Part shown: in pieces, positions 31,422-38,822 of the stretch
How positions within the stretch are numbered: the stretch's first letter is position 1
Layout: each line of letters starts with the position of its first letter
Program-made: the position numbers and the translations under genes
The notes under the pieces: generated by a model
Database searches by the model: none
The model's input: only the letters and a program-made list of their open reading frames with translations
What the model was told of the DNA's origin: nothing
IMG/VR virus record: IMGVR_UViG_3300050138_000339
Coordinates: 1-44,300 of that record
Strand: one strand, 5' to 3'
DNA from: a virus
Length of the DNA: 44,300 nucleotides

Positions 31422-33023
31422 TTAGAGTCCGCGAGCGGTGGGCGGAACGGGCACGGTCGGAAGCGACGGCGTTGCGCCGCCGAGCCCGGCGTCGTGGACG
31501 ATCGCCGCATGAACTTGCGGGTCGTCCAGATTGAGCCCCGCCGCCTTGGCTTTGTCGTAGCCTGCTTTGACCGCCGGAATCTTGAGGTCGTAGTGAAACA
31601 GGGGCGCGCCGCTCGAACCTTTCGGCAGGTTGGCTCCGAGGCCGTAGGCGTTGGGAATGCTCATGTCGGGTTTGATTTGCCGCCCGTTTGCCGTGTGCTG
31701 GAGCGCATACACGTCGCCCGCCTGCTGGAACAGGTTTTGGAAATTGACGTTCTTCGTATCGGCGATGAGATGCTTGGCGAAGGTCTGCGGGTCCGACGAG
31801 TTCCGAATGCTCATCATCGCCTTCTGAAGCGTCTGCCAGTCAGCGGAGCCGAACGATATCGCGGGCGGCATTGTTCCGTGTGGAACCGTCAACTCGCGCA
31901 GGTCCGTCGCCAGGGTTTGCGTTCCGCGCGTCGCCTCGGCTTGGAGTTGGAGTTTCTTTTGCGGGTCGCCGAGCGCGGCTTTGAACTGGTCGTGCCACAC
32001 CTCGAAGTGCTCGCGCTGATTCTCCAGGACCTCACGCGAGCCGATCTCCGCCGACGTGCGGGCGTTCGCCGCCCCAATGGCAGCGTACCGCGCGCCGATC
32101 CCGGCGGCGGCCCGGGCGTTCTCTTGCTGCTGCGTGACGAGCACCTTCTGCCAGGCCGCAACGTCTTTTTGCGTTTGGAGCGCCGTCTGCTGATAGTCTT
32201 TTTGCTCGGTCGTATACCGCGTCACGGCACCATCGTCGCCGTTGCGCGCGGCCAACTGAATCAAGCGATCGTATCCGGCCATCGTCGCGGCAGTTTGGTC
32301 GCCGCCCTTGGGAACCTTTGGGGTCGCCTGCCCGAGCGTCGGATATCGGAACGGCGTCGGCTGACCATCGGGGCCGACCTTGAGCGGGTTGAGCCCCTTC
32401 GAGCGAAGCGCGGCGTTATTGTCCCAGACGATCTTCGCGTTCGCAAACGCGCGCTGCTGCTCGGCAAGCCCGGCATCATACGCCGCCTTCGCGTTCTCGT
32501 ACGTGACGTTCGCGGCGTTCTGCTGGGCCGTGTACTGTTCTTTTGCCTGGTCCTCGCGGCGCTGATACCCCTGCTCTGCCCCGGTGTTGAGCCCTTTGGC
32601 AAGCGCACCGCCGGCCTGGCCGATCGCCGAGCCCGGAAAGAGCAGCGCAAGTCCCGCGGCAAGGTATTCGAGCGCGTTGCTCGGCTTCTTGTACTGCGCC
32701 GCGGCGAATGGCGTGTTCTCCATTTGGGGCGGCGGCGGAGCGGTGCCGAGTTGCGGGGGCGCGGCCTGACCGCTCGGCGCGGGTGCGCCTCCGCTTGAAG
32801 GCGACGACGGCGTAACCGCTTGGCGCAACGCCGTTCCCTCGCGGCGTTTGGCGTCGGTCTTGGCGGACTTGCGATCGCGCGCCGCAGGAGCGGCGGAGGG
32901 CAGCGTGACGACACGCCCGCCCGGCAGCACTTGGGTTCGCGTCCCAAACGGCGGCGGCTGCGGTCCCGTGAACGCAGGGGTCGGCTGCTGGGTCGATGGA
33001 GGCGGGGTGGGCCACTCGATCAC
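31422..33023 (-). CDS. Ejection-type virion protein with coiled coil
   Basis: The 533-aa product starts with GTG 33023, which overlaps the upstream TAG by one base; the longer frame is a shadow. After a Pro-rich start it has a hydrophobic stretch (ALEYLAAGLALLFPGSAIG, about residues 116-135), then a long Gln/Ala/Glu/Lys coiled coil (about residues 148-200), and a C-terminal globular part (NVNFQNLFQQAGDVYAL). Internal virion proteins that form a channel or scaffold for DNA entry often have this layout. No enzyme motif was seen. Confidence 0.5.
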   Translation of the reverse strand: MIEWPTPPPSTQQPTPAFTGPQPPPFGTRTQVLPGGRVVTLPSAAPAARDRKSAKTDAKRREGTALRQAVTPSSPSSGGAPAPSGQAAPPQLGTAPPPPQMENTPFAAAQYKKPSNALEYLAAGLALLFPGSAIGQAGGALAKGLNTGAEQGYQRREDQAKEQYTAQQNAANVTYENAKAAYDAGLAEQQRAFANAKIVWDNNAALRSKGLNPLKVGPDGQPTPFRYPTLGQATPKVPKGGDQTAATMAGYDRLIQLAARNGDDGAVTRYTTEQKDYQQTALQTQKDVAAWQKVLVTQQQENARAAAGIGARYAAIGAANARTSAEIGSREVLENQREHFEVWHDQFKAALGDPQKKLQLQAEATRGTQTLATDLRELTVPHGTMPPAISFGSADWQTLQKAMMSIRNSSDPQTFAKHLIADTKNVNFQNLFQQAGDVYALQHTANGRQIKPDMSIPNAYGLGANLPKGSSGAPLFHYDLKIPAVKAGYDKAKAAGLNLDDPQVHAAIVHDAGLGGATPSLPTVPVPPTARGL

Positions 33024-33850
33024 TACGGCCCGCCGCCGAGGAAGGTGCCAAGGGCGGAGAACCCTTCGCCGACTGCCTGATTCTGCGCGTTGAGCGTATT
33101 GCTGTAGACGTTGCCGAAGGTGCTTCCGGTGCCCGAGAGTTCGTTGCCGTAGGATGACGTGACCCCTGAGTTCGGGCCAAACGAGTTGAGGTAGGCCGCC
33201 TGGAGGGCGCTTGCGTTCCCAGACCCCAGCCCCAAGAGTTCGTTGAGGTAGTTGTTGTAGGCGCTCGCGTTCCCGCCGACCGCGGTCGAGTAGGCGTTGG
33301 CGTTGTAGACCGAAGCGTTGTTCCCAGCTTGGGCGTTCTGGGTGTCGGCGGCCTGGTTGTAGCCAAACGCCTGCGAGACGAGCGGCGCATCCGCGCTTGC
33401 TAGGGTCGCACTCTGCTGTCCGAGCAAATTGCCTTGGAGGTACGACGCGGCCCCGGAATCCTGGATGCCGCGCGCGGCGTTGGATTCGGCCAACTGTTCT
33501 TGCTGCTGCTGAAAATAGGGCGTGAGTCCCTGTTGCTGCATCTGCGAATATTGCTGGTAGTAGGCTTGGGCGTTCGCCGGGTCGATGTAGGTCGGGCTGA
33601 TTTGCGCGACGTTGCCGAAGGACTGATAGGGCAGCGGGGCCGTTGCGCCGATGTTGCCGGGTTGCAGGGCCGTGCCGCCGGGCAACGCCGACGCCGGCGC
33701 GCTGCCAGGCGTGGTCGATCCCGCGGCAGGGGCAGGCGGGGGCGAGTTCGTGCCCGGCCACTGATAGCCGGGGCTCGCGCCGTTGCTGCTCCAGCCTCCA
33801 TCGCCGCCCGTACTTTGCGCTGCGACCTCGGTGCCAAGTCCAAAACTCAT
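33023..33850 (-). CDS. Asn/Gln/Tyr-rich virion protein
   Basis: The 275-aa protein begins at ATG 33850 (ATGA overlap with the upstream gene). It is unusually rich in Asn, Gln, Ser, Gly, Ala and Tyr, with a Pro/Ser-rich start and stretches such as YYQQYSQMQQQGLTPYFQQQ. It has few charged residues. This composition is typical of virion parts that refold when released. It is grouped with the other large virion genes and may be an ejection or tail-assembly protein. Nothing more precise can be said. Confidence 0.45.
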   Translation of the reverse strand: MSFGLGTEVAAQSTGGDGGWSSNGASPGYQWPGTNSPPPAPAAGSTTPGSAPASALPGGTALQPGNIGATAPLPYQSFGNVAQISPTYIDPANAQAYYQQYSQMQQQGLTPYFQQQQEQLAESNAARGIQDSGAASYLQGNLLGQQSATLASADAPLVSQAFGYNQAADTQNAQAGNNASVYNANAYSTAVGGNASAYNNYLNELLGLGSGNASALQAAYLNSFGPNSGVTSSYGNELSGTGSTFGNVYSNTLNAQNQAVGEGFSALGTFLGGGP

Positions 33851-34539
33851 GCGGGTTGCGGCGCTCCGCTCGGGGGCGCGGGCCAGCCGTTCCCGCCACC
33901 GCCTGGCCAACCGGAACTATTGCCCCAGGTGTTGCCACCGCTTCCAGGCCATCCGCTCGAGTTCTGCGGCGATGCGGGGCCGAGCGAGGCCAGCGCCGTC
34001 GCGGCATACGGACTTGCGCCGGGGTTCCCAACGCCGAGCGGCCCACCGAAGGGGTTGATCGATCCCGCTCCGGTACTCGTCGTCGCGGCATTTCCGCCGC
34101 CACCAGCTCGCGTTCCGGGAAGTCCGCCGACCGGAGCCCCCGAAGCGCCGCCTCCACCCACGGGCGAGGTCGCGGCACCGCCAGGCGTTACGACCGTATT
34201 CGGGGCGGTCGTGTTCACGGGTGGCCCAAAGGAGCCCGAAGGCCCAAGCGACGTGCCCGGACCAAGCGAAGCGAAGGTCTGCGTACCCGCCGGGTTGACC
34301 GCATACGCCGCAGGGTTCATCCCTTGCGCGGCCGTGAAGTACTGATTCTGACCCGTGCCCGTGATCGCGGCCTGAAGATTGCCCTCCTGGCCGCTCACGT
34401 AGTTTTGCTCTTGGGTCATCAAGGGCGCAAGCGCCGCAATCTCTGAGTTCGCAGCCGACGTCGCCGACTTCGACGGAGAACTAAACAGCGATCCGATGGT
34501 CCACCTCTGCTGGAATATCCTTGGCGTACACGTTGGCAA
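33847..34539 (-). CDS. Gly/Ser/Pro-rich virion protein
   Basis: The 230-aa frame has a helical start (NSEIAALAPLMTQEQNYVSG) and then a long low-complexity region of Gly, Pro, Ser, Thr and Asn ending in repeated SSGWPG and GNGW motifs. The start is uncertain. The only in-frame starts before residue 41 are a TTG at 34539, inside the acetyltransferase gene, and non-standard codons; an ATG at 34419 would shorten it by 40 residues and leave a gap. Composition resembles the next gene. It is probably a virion component. Confidence 0.45.
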   Translation of the reverse strand: MPTCTPRIFQQRWTIGSLFSSPSKSATSAANSEIAALAPLMTQEQNYVSGQEGNLQAAITGTGQNQYFTAAQGMNPAAYAVNPAGTQTFASLGPGTSLGPSGSFGPPVNTTAPNTVVTPGGAATSPVGGGGASGAPVGGLPGTRAGGGGNAATTSTGAGSINPFGGPLGVGNPGASPYAATALASLGPASPQNSSGWPGSGGNTWGNSSGWPGGGGNGWPAPPSGAPQPA

Positions 34540-34903
34540 CGACCTCGTAACCGCGTTTCTTTAGCGCCGCGCAATGCGCCGGGTTGTCGATCCTCGCAAT
34601 GCCGCCAAGCGGCAGCGAATCCACGCCGCGATCACGGGCAATTCGTGCGATCGTGCTTTCGGTCCAACGCGCCAACATCCCCAGAGCAAGACGGCCCAGA
34701 CGATCGCGCTTGCCCCACATCTCGTCAATGGCAAAACCGTAGCCCGTCTCGCGTAAGAGCGCGAACGCCTCAACCCGCCCGGCGTCGTCCCGAACCACCG
34801 CCCCATGCGCGCCGGGCGCAATCACCAAGGGACCTGCGTTCCAATCACGCATCAGCGACTGCACATCGGCAGCGTCCTCAGAACGCAGCGGCTCGACCCT
34901 CAT
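34481..34903 (-). CDS. GNAT-like acetyltransferase
   Basis: The 140-aa protein starts at ATG 34903, with AAGGA five to six bases upstream, rather than at the ATG at 34909. It fits the GNAT fold: a first strand and helix (VEPLRSEDAADVQSLM), AVVRDDAGRVEAFALL, a central strand (YGFAIDEMWGKRDRLGRLALGML) whose basic loop can hold acetyl-CoA, and a last part (AHCAALKKRGYEVV) with the typical Tyr near the end. The substrate is unknown. Phage acetyltransferases can modify host proteins or small toxic compounds. It is a reduced version, so activity is not certain. Confidence 0.5.
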   Translation of the reverse strand: MRVEPLRSEDAADVQSLMRDWNAGPLVIAPGAHGAVVRDDAGRVEAFALLRETGYGFAIDEMWGKRDRLGRLALGMLARWTESTIARIARDRGVDSLPLGGIARIDNPAHCAALKKRGYEVVANVYAKDIPAEVDHRIAV

Positions 34904-34953
34904 CACCATCCTTGTAGCGCAAGCCCGGCCAACCGCGCAAGACAACGGCCGTC

Positions 34954-35076
34954 CTAACGGTAAATCACGAGCACCGCCACGATGAACCCAAAGAAGAAGC
35001 CCGGCAGAAACCCGAGCCCGAGCAAGGTCCACTCCACGCGGTTGAGGTTCGGCTCAGACGAGGGCGGCAAACGCAT
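34954..35076 (-). CDS. Small single-helix membrane protein
   Basis: The 40-aa product has a polar start (MRLPPSSEPNLNRVEWT) and one strong membrane helix (LLGLGFLPGFFFGFIVAVLVIY). GGAGG lies three bases before the ATG at 35076, which is close but acceptable. It is the first gene of the long minus-strand run that ends at 22997. It is too short to assign. Single-helix phage proteins of this kind act in lysis or as membrane inhibitors. Confidence 0.45.
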   Translation of the reverse strand: MRLPPSSEPNLNRVEWTLLGLGFLPGFFFGFIVAVLVIYR

Positions 35077-35215
35077 CGGCCTCCAATGCACCGAAGCCGC
35101 GGCTCTGGAAACCACGCGACTCCGGGCAACGTCGCCATCGGCAGTTTACAGCACAGATGCCCAGCCAACGGCTTGACCCAACCCTTCGCTGCGAACGCCA
35201 GTGTACCTAGTGTGC

Positions 35216-35264
35216 CTATTGACACATGTGCTCCGATCAAGCGTATCTACCGTCTCTATTGACA
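35216..35264 (+). promoter_or_regulatory. Two CTATTGACA copies in the divergent region
   Basis: CTATTGACA occurs at 35216-35224 and 35256-35264, exactly 40 bases apart. Each contains a perfect -35 box (TTGACA) for the plus strand; the -10 boxes at the right distance are weak (GTATCT near 35243, CCATAC near 35283). The pair may be tandem promoters or two operator sites on one face of the helix. They lie between the start of the long minus-strand operon and the plus-strand control genes. Confidence 0.4.
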
Positions 35265-35302
35265 GGGCTGATACTCAACAGACCATACCGGAGTGAGGTA
35301 AG

Positions 35303-35524
35303 GTGAACCAAACGTCCCTCGATCACGCCGCCAACAACGAACGGGTTTTCAAAAAAGAAAACCAACGAGGAAAAAGCACGACGAAACCCCCGCGCCAAAC
35401 CAAACCCCGTACTGCTCTCAGCAGCCCCGTCCGGCCCCTCCCAGCCAGCCCCAGCCCATCACCCAGGCAACGTGCTCTCGGGACACCCACCGCAAATCTC
35501 GGCGCTCGCTTGCCTCGCTTGTGA
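35303..35524 (+). CDS. Possible small basic protein
   Basis: This 73-aa frame starts at GTG 35303 with GAGG about five bases upstream. It encodes a Lys/Arg/Pro-rich, disordered protein (FKKENQRGKSTTKPPRQTKP, then Pro/Ser/Arg repeats). Its position directly behind the two TTGACA boxes favours a real gene, but the composition is also what random GC-rich sequence gives. No family was recognised. Confidence 0.3.
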   Translation: MNQTSLDHAANNERVFKKENQRGKSTTKPPRQTKPRTALSSPVRPLPASPSPSPRQRALGTPTANLGARLPRL

Positions 35525-35608
35525 TAATTTTTCGATTTCAAAAAGCAACGTAGCCCGCCATCAGGTCGTCTCCTCGCGGAGGTCGTCTCTGCCACCGGGT
35601 GGCGGGGG

Positions 35609-36184
35609 TTGCCACCCCGCAAACGACTTCACCGGAACACTACCACGACGCGAGACAGGCGCGTGGGCGGGACCTCTTTTGCCTCGCTCTCCAAGCCGCC
35701 GTTGTTCGTTGCTGCGCCGCGCGCGTGCGCGCGAAGGCCAGGCTTGCCATCTGTAGCGAAAGCCACTGGCGTTGTGATCTCGCTCAGTCGTGCGCATCCG
35801 CAGTATCGAGCGCGAACGCTGCGGCGCACCTTGCGTCGTCTTGCGTGGTTTTGCGATCGTCGCGGCTGGTGGCCGAGCGCGTGTGAGTTAGCCGCATACG
35901 GTCATGAACCGGGCGACTCTCGCTGGAGCCTACGGAATCGTCTTGCCGAGTTGCGCGCGACGGGTCACGTTGCGATGGTTGGTCGAAGGTCGCAGGCGCA
36001 TTGGATGGTCACGCCGGCCGGTTTTACTCGTCTCGGGATTGCGTCCGTCGAGGCGCGGTTTGATCGTCCGCCGCGGTGGACTATTGAGGCCCGCCGCACC
36101 GAGACGCTACGTCGGAGGTTAGCGGCGAGGGCGGTGTTTGAGGGCGCTGCGAGTCTTGCTGGCGCGGTGGAGGTTGTGGAGTAG
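35609..36184 (+). CDS. Winged-helix DNA-binding protein
   Basis: The C-terminal 110 residues contain a winged helix: RRGWWPSACELAAYG, then a recognition-helix region with LRNRLAELRATGHV, and a wing VGRRSQAHWMVTPAGFTRLG, similar in plan to the LexA N-terminal and related regulators. The start is uncertain: the frame is open from TTG 35609 and the first 60 residues look unlike protein, so a later start (GTG near 35663 or 35769) is possible. It lies at the switch between the long minus operon and the plus early genes and is a good candidate for a phage control protein. Confidence 0.5.
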   Translation: MPPRKRLHRNTTTTRDRRVGGTSFASLSKPPLFVAAPRACARRPGLPSVAKATGVVISLSRAHPQYRARTLRRTLRRLAWFCDRRGWWPSACELAAYGHEPGDSRWSLRNRLAELRATGHVAMVGRRSQAHWMVTPAGFTRLGIASVEARFDRPPRWTIEARRTETLRRRLAARAVFEGAASLAGAVEVVE

Positions 36185-36194
36185 TGCGCGGGAA

Positions 36195-36223
36195 CGCGCC
36201 CGACCTTTTGGGAGGTCGGGGCG
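36195..36223 (+). terminator. Hairpin after the winged-helix gene
   Basis: CCCGACCT (36199-36206) and AGGTCGGG (36213-36220) form an 8-bp stem with a 6-base loop, extended by 3 bp beyond a bulged base. It starts 15 bases after the stop codon. No T-run follows, so it is either a weak intrinsic terminator or an RNA-end stabiliser. Confidence 0.4.
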
Positions 36224-36590
36224 TCCGCTTGTCGCTAATTGGGCCGCGTTCCGGTCGGCCTCGTGCCGAGCCATGCGGGCTCCGTCCGGTCGCCCTTGAA
36301 GGTATGGTTTGAGTGGGCGGAGTCGTACCCGGACCTCTCGCCCGCCTCAAAAAGATCGCTGCGGCTTCCGGCGTTCTCATGCCTTGGCTGAAGCGATCGA
36401 TCACTGCCCCAGGGTTCGGTCGCTCTCGTCGCGTCCGCCGAACATTGCGCGGGGTCTGATGTTCGGCACCGTTGTTTTCGGGCACGGAGAGGGTCGGGCG
36501 TTACGACCGCGATCGACGCCAAGGTGGCGGGCCTCTGTTCCGTCGTCTCGCTGACGGTCGCGCGTTCTTCGGCCGCGTTGGCCGGCCGCT
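36224..36590. other. Stretch without a supported gene
   Basis: Both strands are open for long distances because the DNA is GC-rich. The longest minus frame, ending at 36235, is Arg-rich with no recognisable domain, although its last 38 residues (GYDSAHSNHTFKGDRTEPAW) look less random. A plus frame (36309-36554) is equally unsupported. No promoter, repeat or RNA structure was found beyond the hairpin at 36195. It may be a decayed gene or the untranslated end of the minus-strand pair beginning at 36991. Confidence 0.3.
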
Positions 36591-36827
36591 TCAGCAAGCC
36601 TTGACGCGCTCGTTCTCTCTGCGAATCCACGCGCCGAACCGATGCTGGTCGATCGATCGCGCTCCGCTGCACTCCGGGAAGGCGCGGCAACTCCAGAAAA
36701 CAACCAAGCGCGCGTTGCGCCGTACGACCATGCGTCGACGACACCTACTACACTTGGGCCGCTGCTTCGCCGTGAGCGACGGGCAAAGATCGCGATCGCG
36801 CAACTCCTGGTTCGCCCACGCCCTCAC
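36591..36827 (-). CDS. Topoisomerase-type zinc-ribbon protein
   Basis: This 78-aa product starts with GTG 36827, which overlaps the upstream TGA (GTGA). It has CSRC (26-29), MVVRR (33-37), FWSCRAFPECSG (47-58) and a basic end. This is the pattern of the C-terminal zinc finger of bacterial topoisomerase I (zf-C4_Topoisom), here as a stand-alone protein. In other proteins this domain binds single-stranded DNA. It could protect or recruit factors to unwound phage DNA, or be an inhibitor of host topoisomerase; both are inference. Confidence 0.55.
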   Translation of the reverse strand: MRAWANQELRDRDLCPSLTAKQRPKCSRCRRRMVVRRNARLVVFWSCRAFPECSGARSIDQHRFGAWIRRENERVKAC

Positions 36828-36991
36828 GCCGGCGCAACCTCGCTCGGCCGCATGATCCGCCCCGAACCCGCACAGGCTCGGCAAGCAACGCCACGCCCGT
36901 GACAGACCGCACACGGCTCATCGCGCCAAAAGCGAATCGCCTCGGCCTCTACGACCGGGGTGCGTTTGGCTCGTGGCTTTGGCTCTTGCAT
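36824..36991 (-). CDS. Small protein with DnaJ-type zinc finger
   Basis: The 55-aa product has a basic-acidic N-terminal part and the sequence CAVCHGRG-VACRACAGSG (residues 27-44). This is two CxxCxGxG repeats like half of a DnaJ zinc-finger centre. Two such repeats can bind one zinc. The start (ATG 36991) is preceded by a weak AGAAAGAG site. It is coupled to the topoisomerase-type protein and shares the likely promoter upstream. Small phage proteins with this finger may act in host-factor handling; the role is unknown. Confidence 0.5.
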   Translation of the reverse strand: MQEPKPRAKRTPVVEAEAIRFWRDEPCAVCHGRGVACRACAGSGRIMRPSEVAPA

Positions 36992-37024
36992 CGAGGCGGC
37001 TACTCTTTCTTTAAGCTCTACGCG

Positions 37025-37054
37025 ATTGCTCCCTGAGCGTACCACCGCTGTCAA
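37025..37054 (-). promoter_or_regulatory. Weak candidate promoter for the zinc-finger pair
   Basis: On minus, TTGACA (37054-37049) is followed after 18 bases by AGCAAT (37030-37025), with only the last three bases matching a -10 box. The start of the zinc-finger pair lies 34 bases further. The -35 match is perfect but the -10 is weak. Confidence 0.25.
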
Positions 37055-37370
37055 GATGCCCAGAACGCACGAAAGCCGCCTGATTGCCCAGACGGCTCCC
37101 GTACACAATCACCCAAAGCTTGCGCCTCAAGATCGAGCCTAGAATACCACGGACCCCGGCGAGAACGCAAGCCCGAGGCGCGTTCGATCGCCCGGACGTA
37201 TCCCAACCCATCCGCGCGCCCCGAAAACCGCTCCTAGGGCAAATGGCGGGCTCGATTTCGGCCGGATTCGCCCACTTTGGGCCAAAGACGGGCATTGGGG
37301 TTGCTCGGCGCGGTGCGCGCAAAACCTCACGGCGTAAGGGCGCGCACCGAATACGCTTGAACAATGTGCC

Positions 37371-37408
37371 GACACGTAGTTGACACGTAGTAGGCGATAT
37401 GCTACCGT
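37371..37408 (+). promoter_or_regulatory. Early promoter with tandem 10-bp repeat
   Basis: GACACGTAGT occurs at 37371-37380 and 37382-37391, eleven bases apart, so the copies lie on the same face of the helix. TTGACA (37380-37385) forms a perfect -35 box with TACCGT (37403-37408) 17 bases on as a moderate -10. The repeat overlaps the -35 box, which is where an activator or repressor would bind. It would drive the plus-strand run from 37452 or 37560 to the terminator at 39953. Confidence 0.45.
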
Positions 37409-37559
37409 ATGTGGGAGGGCCATTGTCGGCCCGGAAAGCGGCGAACGCGGGATGCCGTACCAACCTAACCCCTCCCTCGAAGCCCGCCACGGATGGCCTC
37501 ATGCCCCCTGCGCCCTAAAGGCAGACGGGGGCGACCACGGCCTACAGAAGGGACCAAAG

Positions 37560-37688
37560 ATGACATACACAGACGCCAAGTGCCCTCAATGCGGCAAGGA
37601 ACTGTTCTCGTCCACGCCTCCCTGGGAAGCCAAGAAGGGCGAGAAAATCAAGGTTGACACCTGCCTCGACCACGGTAAGGTGGCGTGA
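37560..37688 (+). CDS. Small zinc-binding protein
   Basis: The 42-aa product starts at ATG 37560 with AAGGGA about eight bases upstream. It contains CPQC at residues 9-12, a Lys-rich middle and DTC-LDH near the end, enough for one zinc site. An ATG at 37452 would give a 78-aa form with an unlikely N-terminal part. The stop overlaps the methyltransferase GTG (GTGA). Confidence 0.45.
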   Translation: MTYTDAKCPQCGKELFSSTPPWEAKKGEKIKVDTCLDHGKVA

Positions 37689-38347
37689 AGCCTAGACTGC
37701 TGGACCTTTTCTGTGGGGCAGGCGGGGCCGCGATGGGCTACCACCGCGCGGGTTTCGAGGTCGTGGGCGTAGATATTGCGCCTCAGCCTCATTACCCGTT
37801 CGAGTTTCACCAAGCCGACGCGCTCACGTTTCTCAATGACACGGTTCTGCGAGGGCCGTTCCATGAGAATTACGGCAGCTTTGACGCTATCCACGCCTCG
37901 CCGCCATGCCAGGCTTACACTACGTACGCAGCGCGCTCTTCAAAAACTCACCCAGACCTGATCGAAACCACGCGGGAACTACTGCGCGGGAGCGGGCTGC
38001 GATACGTCATAGAAAACGTCCCTGGAGCGCCTCTGCTTAACGCCGTAACCATTTGTGGAACAGCATTCGCCGAGTTACGTGTGAGGAGGCATCGACTCTT
38101 TGAGTCAAAGGTTCCGATGGAAGGAACGGCCTGCAATCACGACCGACACCCCGCCAACATTCGTATTATGAACCGCGGATGGAAGATGAGCCGCTTCGTT
38201 CCGGTCTACGGTTCCACCGGATGCAAGGCGCGTGAACTGTGGCCGAGCGCGATGGGGATAGATTGGATGAGCAACGACGAACTGCGCGAGGCAATCCCCC
38301 CTGCCTACACGGAATGGGTCGGCGCTCAACTCCTCGCCTCTCTCTAG
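37685..38347 (+). CDS. Cytosine-C5 DNA methyltransferase
   Basis: The 220-aa protein (GTG 37685) has the cytosine-methyltransferase motifs in order: LLDLFCGAGGAAMGY (motif I, residues 5-19), ASPPCQ (motif IV, catalytic Cys75), ENVPGAP (motif VI, 110-116) and RVRRHRLFES (motif VIII, 132-141). It is shorter than stand-alone enzymes of about 300-400 residues and has a small target-recognition part, as in many phage enzymes. No restriction partner is present, so it probably protects phage DNA from host restriction enzymes. Confidence 0.85.
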   Translation: MKPRLLDLFCGAGGAAMGYHRAGFEVVGVDIAPQPHYPFEFHQADALTFLNDTVLRGPFHENYGSFDAIHASPPCQAYTTYAARSSKTHPDLIETTRELLRGSGLRYVIENVPGAPLLNAVTICGTAFAELRVRRHRLFESKVPMEGTACNHDRHPANIRIMNRGWKMSRFVPVYGSTGCKARELWPSAMGIDWMSNDELREAIPPAYTEWVGAQLLASL

Positions 38348-38413
38348 CCCACTCATGCCCGCGAACAGGCAACACCTGGGGACGGGCGCACCGATACTGG
38401 AGGACACCCGCTA

Positions 38414-38614
38414 ATGGAAATCTGCGAAGCCGTCGTCCGAACCGATAGTGGACTCGGTCTGTCTTGCCACCTCGACCCAAACCACGCCGGGCCGCATTGC
38501 TGCTTCGATGAACGCATGCCGCCCACGGCTGGGTGGGAGTACCACTTCAAGCCAAAAGGCTTCTTCATGACGGACAAATCCGCTTGCTGGGTGGCACAAA
38601 CCGATGCCTTCTAA
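38414..38614 (+). CDS. Hypothetical 66-aa Cys/His-containing protein
   Basis: The ATG at 38414 has GGAGG ten bases upstream. The protein contains C4, C18, H19, H24, H28, C29 and C30 in its first half (SCHLDPNHAGPHCCFDE), which could bind metal, and an aromatic stretch GWEYHFKPKGFFM. No family is recognised, though CxLxxxHxGxHxx patterns occur in small phage zinc proteins. Confidence 0.45.
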   Translation: MEICEAVVRTDSGLGLSCHLDPNHAGPHCCFDERMPPTAGWEYHFKPKGFFMTDKSACWVAQTDAF

Positions 38615-38822
38615 GAGCAAGATTATGATAGCTTCCCTTAAAACCGCTACCAAGACCATCACGTTTGACCTAGACACCGAGCCCATGAAGATCGTAACTG
38701 CGCTCTGGGCCATAAAAACTCGCGAGGATGCGCTCGCGTTTATCAAAGAATACCGCAAGCCGCTAGTCGGGGGCATGCTCGAATTGGTCGCGCTACGCCA
38801 CGAGATAAGGAAAAGGCTATGA
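38604..38822 (+). CDS. Hypothetical 72-aa protein
   Basis: The protein overlaps the previous gene by 11 bases. It has a basic start, a strand TKTITFDLDTEPMKIVTAL and a C-terminal helix with Arg and Leu spacing (LVALRHEIRKRL). It is soluble and compact. I do not recognise it. It is part of the plus-strand early run. Confidence 0.45.
   Translation: MPSKSKIMIASLKTATKTITFDLDTEPMKIVTALWAIKTREDALAFIKEYRKPLVGGMLELVALRHEIRKRL

Larger units (their letters stand above)
36992..37559. other. Divergent region between early transcription units
   Basis: This region separates minus-strand zinc-finger genes from plus-strand early genes. Besides the two promoter candidates I see only shadow frames up to 37440. 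From 37452 a plus-strand frame joins the zinc-ribbon gene; its first 36 residues (MPYQPNPSLEARHGWPHA) resemble the translation of a dispersed intergenic repeat I recall from proteobacterial genomes, so it may be untranslated. A small hairpin (GGGCC, 6-base loop, GGCCC) lies near 37417-37432. Confidence 0.35.

Noticed and set aside
33024-34178. N-terminal extension of the 533-aa ejection-type gene
   Set aside because: It covers two other genes in another frame and is Arg/Pro-rich; the GTG at 33023 with a one-base overlap fits the local pattern.
35590-35627. Short GCCACC-GGGTGGC inverted repeats before the winged-helix gene
   Set aside because: Stems of five to six bases are expected by chance in such GC-rich sequence and no T-run follows.
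36235-36744. Minus frame of 169 codons after the topoisomerase-type finger
   Set aside because: It overlaps the zinc-finger gene in another frame and has random Arg/Ser/Ala composition; only its last part looks less random, which is not enough.
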